This document shows, piece after piece, positions 6,243-12,944 of a stretch of 17,969 nt of DNA. The stretch is from Oscillospiraceae bacterium (GTDB lineage: Bacteria; Bacillota; Clostridia; Oscillospirales; UBA644), in the NCBI GenBank assembly GCA_015067385.1, contig SVMP01000023.1:1-17969 (forward strand). The letters run 5' to 3'. Positions within the stretch are counted from its first letter, which is position 1. Each line of letters opens with the position of its first letter. The position numbers were made by a program, and so were the translations under genes. Under the pieces are notes generated by a model, which did no database searches, had not been told where the DNA came from, and worked only from the letters and a program-made list of their open reading frames with translations.

Positions 6243-7792
6243 ACCGAATCAAAGCATTTTTAAGCGTTGTATTACTGACAACGTCCCTACTTCTTTCAGG
6301 ATGTTCCTTTACAGAATTTTTCGACCACTCGATCCTTGACGAGCCTGACGACGAAACCGTACCAGAAAGCACGGAAGAACCACGTCGTCTGACCGTTGCA
6401 GGATATGTAGGCGAGCAGATATCTCCGTTCAACAGCGAAAGCCGTTTAAACAGGGATATAGTCTCGCTTTGTTATGATGCATTAATAGACACAGACATTA
6501 ATTTCAACGCAGTACCGCGGATATGCGAATCGTTCGAAACAGACGGAAAAAAAGCTGTTTTTCACCTTGATCCGACAGCTTCTTTTTCGGACGGAACACG
6601 TATATCGGCATCGGACTGCGTTTTTTCTTTTTCAAAAGCAGAGGAAGAAAATTCCGTATTTCACAGCCGTTTTTCTCACATAAGATCATACGAAGCGACC
6701 GACAGTTATACCTTTACCGTAACTTTTTCGACCGACAATATCTATAACATAAACCTTACGGCAATTCCGATAATAAAAGCAGGAAGCGATCTGTACTCAA
6801 ACATTCCTATCGGTTCGGGAACATATGTGTTCAATTCTGACGAAGGCGGAATTTATCTTACAAAAAACAAATATGCAAAACAGCAGCCTCTGACGGAAAG
6901 AATCGAGGTTCTTTCTGTTGACAATTCGGAAGAGCTTCTTTACAACATAAATTACGGAAACATCCACGCCTCTTATGCCGATCTTTCAGAAGGAAATTCC
7001 TCTTTCAGAGGAACCGTTGAGCTTATAGATTTTACGACAAACAACCTGATTTTTGCCGTTGTAAACAAAAACAAGGACCATTTCAAAGATCCAAATGCTG
7101 TTAAAGGCATAACATATGCGATAAACAGAGAAGATATGGTATCTAATATACTGTCTTCATCCTCAAGAAGCGTATGGTATCCGTTTAATCCCGACTGGGA
7201 AGTTACAGCGAAAGCAGATCTGAACGAAAACATATATTCGTCAACAACAGCCCACGATTATTTCACGCAGGCAGGACTTGTTCTGTCCGGAACGGAACGT
7301 GTCTGGGAAAACCAACCTCTTGAGATCACGGTTCTTGTAAATCAGGAAAGTCTGATAAAAACCGAGGTTGCAAAAAGTATCGCAAAAAATCTGACAAGCC
7401 TCGGATTTAAAACCGTTGTTAAAACATTAAAATGGGATGAGATGCAGCAAACTGTTCTTGACGGCGACTATGATATTTTCATTGCAGAGATGAATTTATT
7501 TCCCAATATGGATATAACATCTGTCACGAACAACAGCCTTGTTCTTTCTGCGGCAGGACAGAACGATCGGGAAGAAGTAGGATATTCCGATGAATTTAAC
7601 GAGGCGGTTGCTGATTTTTATTCGGGAACGACGGATATGCGAACATTTTTAAGCGCATTTCAGGAAGAGCTTCCTTTCATTCCCCTGTATTTTTCCGGCG
7701 GTGCGCTTGCGATCAACAGAAATATTTCGGGAGATTTTGCCCCAAACTGCTTCGATCTTTACTCCGGTGCGGAAACATGGACAATAAAATAA
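6239..7792 (+). CDS. Family-5 ABC transporter solute-binding lipoprotein (peptide/nickel type)
   Basis: The 517-residue product begins with a lipoprotein signal peptide: basic start, hydrophobic core, lipobox LLSGC with Cys22 as the predicted lipid-modified residue. An acidic Glu/Asp/Pro linker (about 30-48) follows, then an SBP_bac_5 fold. Recognisable segments are ISPFNSE and VSLCYDALIDTD near the N-terminus, FSDGTRISASDCVFSF around 115-135, and a C-terminal region with the FIPLYFSGG-type strand. The protein should sit on the outer face of the membrane and bind oligopeptides or a related ligand. No permease or ATPase gene adjoins it, so it must use a transporter encoded elsewhere or act as a sensor. 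The GTG start overlaps the coiled-coil gene by four bases. Confidence 0.85.
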   Translation: MNRIKAFLSVVLLTTSLLLSGCSFTEFFDHSILDEPDDETVPESTEEPRRLTVAGYVGEQISPFNSESRLNRDIVSLCYDALIDTDINFNAVPRICESFETDGKKAVFHLDPTASFSDGTRISASDCVFSFSKAEEENSVFHSRFSHIRSYEATDSYTFTVTFSTDNIYNINLTAIPIIKAGSDLYSNIPIGSGTYVFNSDEGGIYLTKNKYAKQQPLTERIEVLSVDNSEELLYNINYGNIHASYADLSEGNSSFRGTVELIDFTTNNLIFAVVNKNKDHFKDPNAVKGITYAINREDMVSNILSSSSRSVWYPFNPDWEVTAKADLNENIYSSTTAHDYFTQAGLVLSGTERVWENQPLEITVLVNQESLIKTEVAKSIAKNLTSLGFKTVVKTLKWDEMQQTVLDGDYDIFIAEMNLFPNMDITSVTNNSLVLSAAGQNDREEVGYSDEFNEAVADFYSGTTDMRTFLSAFQEELPFIPLYFSGGALAINRNISGDFAPNCFDLYSGAETWTIK

Positions 7793-7797
7793 AATAA

Positions 7798-7833
7798 CAG
7801 AAGGGCCAAGGATTTTAAACCTTGACCCTTCTG
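7798..7833. terminator. Bidirectional intrinsic terminator between convergent genes
   Basis: A 14-bp stem with one C/A mismatch (7798-7811 with 7820-7833) closes an 8-base AT loop. It lies between the lipoprotein stop (7792) and the hpf stop (7876). The minus-strand read is followed by a T-rich tract, the plus-strand read by a weaker one, so it serves both operons and works better for hpf. Confidence 0.8.
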
Positions 7834-7875
7834 CTATTTATTCATGGCTAACTGATATTCTGAAATTGATTCCGA

Positions 7876-8403
7876 TCATTCGGTTTCAATGAGACCGTAG
7901 TTTCCGTCTTTACGGCGGTAAACTATACAGATGCGGTTATCGGCATCGGAACGGTAAACAAAGAAGTCGTGACCGATCATGTTCATCTGAAGAACTGCTT
8001 CCTCTTCCGACATAGGTTTGACAACCACGGACTTTCTTCTTGTGATTACTTCTTCATCGTCGTCCTCATAATCGTATGAGTAGCCGCTTTCAAAGGAGAA
8101 ATCACTTGCTTTCAAGCGTTTTTCGAGTTTGGTCTTATGCTTTCTGATCTGTCTGATAAGAATGTCCACTATCCTATCAACGCTTTCGCGGAAATCCTTA
8201 GTTGTTTCCTGTGCTCTGAAAATGATGCCGCTGTAATCTGCCGTAACTTCGACCTTACAGTTGTCATCTCTTTCCAGAGTATAGATAACGTGTACGACGC
8301 AATCACCGGCAAAGAATTTTTCAAGCTTTTTGAGCTTCTTTTCAGTGTAATCCTTGGTGCTGTCCCAAATGTGACATTTCTTTTCGATGTAGGTAATTTG
8401 CAT
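7876..8403 (-). CDS. hpf: Ribosome hibernation promoting factor, long form
   Basis: Long-form HPF joins two 70S ribosomes into inactive 100S dimers when growth slows. The 175-residue protein has the N-terminal HPF/RaiA domain (1-97, with the basic KHKTKLEKRLK helix end), an acidic linker (about 105-120, DYEDDDEE) and the C-terminal dimerisation domain (about 124-175) with the family signature QMNMIGHDFFVYRS and YRRKDGNYGLIE. The start is taken as the ATG at 8403, not the in-frame GTG at 8412, because AAGGAG sits eight bases before the ATG but overlaps the GTG, and because the family begins MQITY. It is monocistronic, with a candidate extended -10 promoter about 85 bases upstream. Confidence 0.95.
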   Translation of the reverse strand: MQITYIEKKCHIWDSTKDYTEKKLKKLEKFFAGDCVVHVIYTLERDDNCKVEVTADYSGIIFRAQETTKDFRESVDRIVDILIRQIRKHKTKLEKRLKASDFSFESGYSYDYEDDDEEVITRRKSVVVKPMSEEEAVLQMNMIGHDFFVYRSDADNRICIVYRRKDGNYGLIETE

Positions 8404-8486
8404 ACGTTTCACTCCTTATGTCTTTTTGTAATAGAAACTCATCAGTTTAGCTAAATTCGCTCTAAATCATTTCTTATTACGAATAT

Positions 8487-8495
8487 ATTATAGCA
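8487..8495 (-). promoter_or_regulatory. Extended -10 promoter candidate of hpf
   Basis: TGCTATAAT on the minus strand, a perfect extended -10, but the hexamer at the -35 position (TTTTAT) is poor. It leaves a leader of about 75 bases. No clear sigma-H or sigma-B site, as used for the Bacillus homologue, was found in the 209-base gap between hpf and the esterase gene (8404-8612), which is otherwise AT-rich with no recognisable feature. Confidence 0.45.
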
Positions 8496-8612
8496 CATTT
8501 TAACAAGAAATAAAAGTACTTTTTCGAAAAAAATTGTGTTAAAAGTAACTTTCGTTAAAATCGCACAAACATGACAATTTTGTGAACCGATATTCCGTCA
8601 TATTATACTAAA

Positions 8613-9329
8613 TTAAAGCGTGTCAAACCAGTCTAACGTCTTCTTAATTTGTTCATCCCACTTTTCCCAGGAATGTCCGCCTTCGGATTCGGAGTAAAGA
8701 AGATCAAAACCGAGGGATTTCAGGTGAGAAGAAAAACGTCTGTTGCAATCGAGGAGAAAATCTTCCGTACCGCACCACATATAAAATTTAGGTGCATTAT
8801 TTTTATCGATTTTTTCTGCGAGACGGAAAAGGTCGTTTTCTTCGGAAAGTGTTTTTCCGAAAACACGGACATGCTCGGGCTCAGCTGCAACCCTGAAATT
8901 CATATCTGCTGCAGAAGAGAAACCGGCAACGGCTTTAAATCTTTCGGGCTGACGAAGACCGAGCTTGAGAGCACCGTAACCACCCATGGAAAGACCTGCG
9001 GCGAAGGTTTTATCTCTTTCTTTTGAAAGGTTAAACATTGAATGAAGTTTCTTCGGAAGCTCTTCGGATATGTATGTCCAGTAATTATATCCGTTCTCCA
9101 TATCGGTATAATAACCTCTGTATGTGGTGGGCATAATTACTGCAAGGTTGCGGCTTTCGGCATAACGTTCAATAGCCGTACGGCGAACCCATGTACTGTG
9201 ATCATCGGAAAGGCCGTGAAGCAAATACAGGACCGCAGGCGGCTCCTTTGAACGTTCGGGCATAATAATATTAACAGTTGTTGCCATTCCGATAGAATCG
9301 GAAAAAAGATTCATCTGAATAAATGCCAT
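8613..9329 (-). CDS. Alpha/beta-hydrolase esterase, EstA/esterase-D family
   Basis: The 238-residue cytoplasmic protein (no signal peptide) has the oxyanion segment YLLHGLSDDHSTW (about 35-47), the nucleophile Ser114 in GLSMGGYGA, the acid Asp190 in CGTEDF and the base His219 in GGHSW: a complete triad in the right order. This matches the putative esterase family that includes tributyrin/acetyl esterases of Gram-positives and S-formylglutathione hydrolase. It probably deacylates short-chain esters; the natural substrate, perhaps acetylated sugars, is not determinable. The ATG follows the stop of the PHP gene with zero spacing (TAAATG), with GAGGGAG inside the upstream gene as ribosome binding site, so the two are coupled. 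Confidence 0.88.
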   Translation of the reverse strand: MAFIQMNLFSDSIGMATTVNIIMPERSKEPPAVLYLLHGLSDDHSTWVRRTAIERYAESRNLAVIMPTTYRGYYTDMENGYNYWTYISEELPKKLHSMFNLSKERDKTFAAGLSMGGYGALKLGLRQPERFKAVAGFSSAADMNFRVAAEPEHVRVFGKTLSEENDLFRLAEKIDKNNAPKFYMWCGTEDFLLDCNRRFSSHLKSLGFDLLYSESEGGHSWEKWDEQIKKTLDWFDTL

Positions 9330-9989
9330 TTAAACACACTCTCCCTCATGGTATAATTCAAAATTACCGCTTAAAATAAGATCGCGAAGAGCCTTACCGT
9401 CATCGGGGATGCTGTCCGAGAGGATACCGCCGCGGCCGACCATATGCTTCTCATGAGCATCGGAACCGGAAACGATGGGAAGGCTGTTTTCTTCGGCAAA
9501 CTGCAGAGCAAGTTCATTTCTCGAATGATGATGCGGATGCATATTGTAACCTTCTATTCCGTCAAGGAAAGCAGGTTCGGTTCTTGTCATGCCGTCGCGG
9601 AAAGGATGCGCCTGATAAATAAGCACTCCGTTTTCTTTACAAAAACCGTAAAACTGTTCATGGGTGCTGTCGAACATTTCCTTTGCTTTGAAAAGAAAAT
9701 CTTCATCAACGCCGAAAAGCAGATAGTCGTTGTTCGAACCGTTAAAGCGGAATTCCGCACCGAGATAGACCTTCAAGCCGCGTTTTTCGCCTTCTTTGAC
9801 AGCGGCATGATAACCGTAAAAATAATCCGTAAAATCCTGTTCACGGAAAAATCCCGATGTAAAATGATCCGCAATATTTATCGCAGAATAGCCTGCCTCC
9901 GCATAAAGACGTACTATCTCCGCACCTCGCAGATTAGAGCATCCGCTGACCGGTGATGTATGACAATGAAGTTCCAATTTATAAGCCAA
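9330..9989 (-). CDS. PHP-domain phosphoesterase
   Basis: A 219-residue PHP-fold metal hydrolase. Numbered from the start chosen here, metal ligands are His8/His10 (LHCH), Asp41-His42 (ADHF), Glu79 (GAEF), His128 (QAHPF), the His-rich NMHPHHH at about 149-155 and Asp177/His179 (GSDAH). All the usual sites are kept, so it should be an active trinuclear-metal phosphoesterase, like histidinol-phosphatase or nucleotide/oligonucleotide phosphatases of this fold; the substrate is unknown. The start is taken as TTG at 9989: AGGAG lies eight bases before it, but overlaps the in-frame GTG at 9998. First gene of a two-gene operon with the esterase, under a consensus promoter with an operator-like palindrome. 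Confidence 0.85.
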   Translation of the reverse strand: MAYKLELHCHTSPVSGCSNLRGAEIVRLYAEAGYSAINIADHFTSGFFREQDFTDYFYGYHAAVKEGEKRGLKVYLGAEFRFNGSNNDYLLFGVDEDFLFKAKEMFDSTHEQFYGFCKENGVLIYQAHPFRDGMTRTEPAFLDGIEGYNMHPHHHSRNELALQFAEENSLPIVSGSDAHEKHMVGRGGILSDSIPDDGKALRDLILSGNFELYHEGECV

Positions 9990-10007
9990 GTCTGTCACTC
10001 CTAATAT

Positions 10008-10023
10008 TTGATGTTTACATCAA
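10008..10023. promoter_or_regulatory. Palindromic operator candidate at the PHP-esterase start site
   Basis: TTGATGT-tt-ACATCAA, perfect 7+2+7, beginning two bases beyond the -10 box and spanning the expected transcription start. A repressor bound here would block the promoter. The pattern was not matched to a known regulator. Confidence 0.6.
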
Positions 10024-10024
10024 C

Positions 10025-10053
10025 ATTATACCCCCATTTTCTCTGTTTGTCAA
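10025..10053 (-). promoter_or_regulatory. Consensus sigma-A promoter of the PHP-esterase operon
   Basis: On the minus strand TTGACA (10048-10053), 17 bases, TATAAT (10025-10030): a perfect match in both boxes and spacing. Its -35 box begins ten bases after the stop of the 113-residue gene of the germination operon. Confidence 0.88.
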
Positions 10054-10062
10054 GAAAAAAGT

Positions 10063-10404
10063 TCACAATTGAGAGACGTTGACATCAAAGCCGCCACCGT
10101 TGTATACGATCGAACGTATTTCTTCTATATCGGCGCTGTCACAGACCGCAGAAACAAAGCATTCCGAATAAAGCTTATCCTCCCTGTCCAGTTCAAAGGG
10201 AAAAGACAGGCTTTTTCTTGAGTTATACGGCAAAAAAGAATTTTTTGCGCTGTAAAAAATATTATTCGCAAGACCTCCGCCGTCATATTCGGTATCATAA
10301 TAAATTCTTAATTCATAAATATTTTTAACCGTTTCGGACAGTCTTCCGAGAGTGAATTCCGCGCTTTCCGTATCGGGAAATCTTGCGGTTATTTTAATTA
10401 TCAT
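10063..10404 (-). CDS. Unrecognised 113-residue protein, last gene of the germination operon
   Basis: I do not recognise this family. The product is a soluble alpha/beta protein without signal peptide, membrane helix or obvious catalytic motif. It opens with a strand (MIIKITARF), then a helix (about 12-28) and further strands; glycine triplets occur at YDGGGLANN (about 41-49) and NGGGFDVN (about 102-109). The N-terminal strand-helix pattern recalls small ferredoxin-like folds in which DxxxAE begins the first helix, but that is only a resemblance. GGAAAGGA about ten bases before the ATG is a good ribosome binding site, and the gene starts 21 bp after gerAB, so it is almost certainly transcribed with the receptor genes. 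No terminator follows. Confidence 0.7.
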   Translation of the reverse strand: MIIKITARFPDTESAEFTLGRLSETVKNIYELRIYYDTEYDGGGLANNIFYSAKNSFLPYNSRKSLSFPFELDREDKLYSECFVSAVCDSADIEEIRSIVYNGGGFDVNVSQL

Positions 10405-10425
10405 AAACGATCCATTCCTTTCCGA

Positions 10426-11547
10426 TCATTTCTTTTTAAGTTTACGTTTTTTTACTTCCGCGCAAATTAGCATGGTCAATGGAACTGGCAGTTGAAATAC
10501 AAGTGAGATATATTTGTTGAACTCGGTAATAAGGGACATCTGATGAGCGTTCAAATAAAGCCTGAGGGAGATAACGGCAATAAAGAATGCGATGGGGAAA
10601 AGCAGTTTTTCGGCTTTCGGAAGCTTAAATATTTTTGATACCCCTGCCGTTGCAACAGAAAGCCCGACACCTGCCCTTACAAGAAGAGTAAAAATAAAAA
10701 TTATTACCGCAATAACTTCTATATGCGTTATAAAATCGTCGATATCGATAAGAGAAACAGCAATATAATACGGGAAATAAAGACGTTTCATTGTTTCCTC
10801 GCCGAGAATAAGAACGTTTGAGATCATTATTCCCATAATAAGAACAGAACTGATGACCGTACCCCAAACGACCGTCCGTATCATATTCTTTTTTGCAATA
10901 CCCTTTGAGCCGTTTTTTGACGAAACAGAGCTTATAAAGCCGAAAAGAAGGACTGTTTCGCCGAAAGAATAGGAATTTATACCCCATCCGACATTCAGAA
11001 TCTGAGGGATATCGTGAAGAAGAACGGGACGGAAATTCGACACATCGTAAAGATCAAACGAAAATAACGCTATGATAACAATGACGAAAATTATTAACGG
11101 AAAAAGACAGAGACAGAACTTTGAGAACACGGACCGACCGTATTTTAAAGCTCGGCAGCACAAATATCCGAAAACCGAAAGAATGATGATCTGCGGCGTT
11201 TCGGGAAAAGAAACGGTCCGCACGAATTCCGAGATAAACCGAAATGCCATAGCAGTAACAAAAACAGCATAGACGGAATACAAAGCGGTAAAAACGGCGC
11301 CGACAGCATTGCCGCAGCTTTTGTAAAAAACAGAAAAAAGATCTTCTCCGGGATAAAGCAGACAAAGCCGCAGGCAGATAAGAAGCGTCGGAACGGAGAG
11401 CAATACGGAGGCAATTACGGAGACCCAGAGGTCAGATCTTCCGCTTTCGAAAAGGTTAAAGACCTGAACGCTTGAAAGCATAAACAGGATGTAAATGCCG
11501 ACAGCCGAAAGCGGTGTTATTTTCTCGTTTTGTACATCAAAATTCAT
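10426..11547 (-). CDS. gerAB: Spore germinant receptor B subunit, GerAB/endospore permease family
   Basis: The B subunit is an APC-superfamily transporter-like membrane protein that binds the germinant in the spore inner membrane. The 373 residues (family usual about 365) hold about ten membrane helices. The first segment (ITPLSAVGIYILFMLSSVQVF) and the loop with DLWVSVIASVLLS match the family start, as does the NVGWGINSYSFGE region (about 190-205). The helix-rich C-terminus ends in a Lys-rich tail. AAAGGA sits nine bases before the ATG. It comes after the small D-like gene (25-bp gap), giving the order A-C-D-B instead of the usual A-B-C. The symbol denotes the family; which receptor (gerA, gerB or gerK type) is unknown. 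Confidence 0.9.
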   Translation of the reverse strand: MNFDVQNEKITPLSAVGIYILFMLSSVQVFNLFESGRSDLWVSVIASVLLSVPTLLICLRLCLLYPGEDLFSVFYKSCGNAVGAVFTALYSVYAVFVTAMAFRFISEFVRTVSFPETPQIIILSVFGYLCCRALKYGRSVFSKFCLCLFPLIIFVIVIIALFSFDLYDVSNFRPVLLHDIPQILNVGWGINSYSFGETVLLFGFISSVSSKNGSKGIAKKNMIRTVVWGTVISSVLIMGIMISNVLILGEETMKRLYFPYYIAVSLIDIDDFITHIEVIAVIIFIFTLLVRAGVGLSVATAGVSKIFKLPKAEKLLFPIAFFIAVISLRLYLNAHQMSLITEFNKYISLVFQLPVPLTMLICAEVKKRKLKKK

Positions 11548-11572
11548 AAAGAAAGATCCTTTCCCGCCGTTT

Positions 11573-11773
11573 TCAGTGTATCAATTTGCCGAAGATCTCG
11601 CTGAGGCTCGGAATTTTCAGATCTGAATCAAACAGAAAAAACAGAACGACCGACAGACTCAACAGAACGGTATAAAATGATGTAAGACGTTTTTCTCCGC
11701 TTCTGAACATCGGCGCAAGTTCAAAAAATACCATCGCAAGACAGATCGAAACAACTATCAATTTCTCATCCAT
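11573..11773 (-). CDS. 66-residue two-helix membrane protein, candidate germinant receptor D subunit
   Basis: The product is a membrane hairpin: helix 1 at about 5-22, a short basic turn (RSGEKR, about 24-29), helix 2 at about 33-49, then a polar tail. The basic turn predicts a cytoplasmic loop with both ends outside. A longer reading from 11830 would add a basic stretch inside gerAC and lacks a ribosome binding site; the ATG at 11773 has CGGAG eight bases upstream and overlaps the gerAC stop by eight bases. Known background: several Bacillus GerA-type operons carry a small two-helix D gene (for example gerKD) that modulates receptor activity. Same size, same topology and place in the operon suggest this is its counterpart; sequence homology was not tested. 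Confidence 0.7.
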   Translation of the reverse strand: MDEKLIVVSICLAMVFFELAPMFRSGEKRLTSFYTVLLSLSVVLFFLFDSDLKIPSLSEIFGKLIH

Positions 11774-12941
11774 TTTCGCTCTCCGAATAGAAATTTTCGC
11801 CCGAAAGCCCGTTTTCCTCGACCGAAACATTTGTTTTTACTTTAATTTTCAACGTCCGAAGGAATTTTTCGAGGTTTTCGAAAGATGATAAATAACGAGG
11901 ATAAAAAACCGCAAGCTTTGGCGTAATATTGAAAATATCTGCGCCGTAGCGGTCAAACGTATCTTTGACGACTGCAAACACATTATCCGAAACGTATCTG
12001 CTTATCTGGTTGACGAGGCTGTCGGCATCCGTATATGAGAAATACGGCATATCCTCGGGGATCTCCGCAAAAGAAACGGAAAGGTCGATGTTAAAAGTTA
12101 AAACACCGCCGCCGTCTGCTTTTTCGAGATCGATATTTGTTGAGCTTTTTACGACATTGAACGTAAACGGAAAAGACGACGACGGAATGGAGCAAATGAC
12201 CGTACCGCTGTTAAATTCATCCGAAGCAAGAGAACAGAAAATACTCTTTTGCGACGGAATATAGCCGTAAAGACTGTCTTTTTTTAAAACAGCAACGCCG
12301 CCAAGGAAATAAAGATCCTTTCCGTCAACCGATTTTTCGATTGTAAAGTACGGGGTTTTTACCGCCCCCGAACCGTTATGGATACAGTTAAGCAGCTCGT
12401 TTACGCTGACCGACACCGCCGTTCCGTGCATTTTTTCGACAGCCTTAACGGTGCGGACTATCTCATAAGACTTTATTGTATTCATTGCGTTCGAAACGGA
12501 AAAAAGCTCGTACGCAGAGCAATCTCTTGCGACAGCGATCTCCATTGAAAAGCGAAGCTCCCTGTCACGAAAAACAAGATCCAGAACATTTGATATACCG
12601 TTTTTTGCAACTTCCTCGCTCAATATCAAAAGCTTGCAGTGACCGAAAAACAGTTTTTTCGAAGAGCATTTCATCATTCCCTTTATTGCGGCAAGCGGAG
12701 TTTTATCGGCATTCTGAATGATCTCGGACTTGCTTGAAGCTCCCCCATCGGACGATCCGCCTGCCACAACGACCTCCGCCGTGACAAGATAAAGCTGTTC
12801 GCCGCTTTTGCTTTCCGCAAGATCAAAAGCAAGACCCGAAACGATAAGCTCCGACTCAATATCGGAATAATCGTAACATCCGCATAACGTCAGCATAAAA
12901 AACAGAACCGCCGAAGCAAGACAAATAATACGTTTTAACAT
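11766..12941 (-). CDS. gerAC: Spore germinant receptor C subunit, GerAC lipoprotein
   Basis: The C subunit is a lipid-anchored protein on the outer face of the spore inner membrane, needed for receptor function. The 391-residue product has a lipoprotein signal with Cys22 in LCGCYDYSDIE; the Cys-aromatic-Asp start and the following IVSGLAFDLAE segment are typical of GerAC. LFFGHCKLLILSEE (about 94-107) and the VLDLVFRDRELRFSMEIAVARD segment (about 119-140) match the conserved core. The lipobox has cysteine at -2, slightly unusual. Its ATG begins three bases after the gerAA stop, and it overlaps the next gene by eight bases; the operon is therefore tightly coupled. Confidence 0.92.
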   Translation of the reverse strand: MLKRIICLASAVLFFMLTLCGCYDYSDIESELIVSGLAFDLAESKSGEQLYLVTAEVVVAGGSSDGGASSKSEIIQNADKTPLAAIKGMMKCSSKKLFFGHCKLLILSEEVAKNGISNVLDLVFRDRELRFSMEIAVARDCSAYELFSVSNAMNTIKSYEIVRTVKAVEKMHGTAVSVSVNELLNCIHNGSGAVKTPYFTIEKSVDGKDLYFLGGVAVLKKDSLYGYIPSQKSIFCSLASDEFNSGTVICSIPSSSFPFTFNVVKSSTNIDLEKADGGGVLTFNIDLSVSFAEIPEDMPYFSYTDADSLVNQISRYVSDNVFAVVKDTFDRYGADIFNITPKLAVFYPRYLSSFENLEKFLRTLKIKVKTNVSVEENGLSGENFYSESENG

Positions 12942-12944
12942 CTG

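Noticed and set aside
8580..8625. TTGACA and TATAAT on the minus strand at the end of the esterase gene, as an hpf promoter
   Set aside because: The spacer is only 13 bases, too short for sigma-A, and TTGACA falls inside the last esterase codons.
11054..11414. Overlapping minus-strand frames inside gerAB
   Set aside because: Out-of-frame shadows of a GC-balanced membrane protein gene; composition is Cys/Arg/Phe-rich and implausible.
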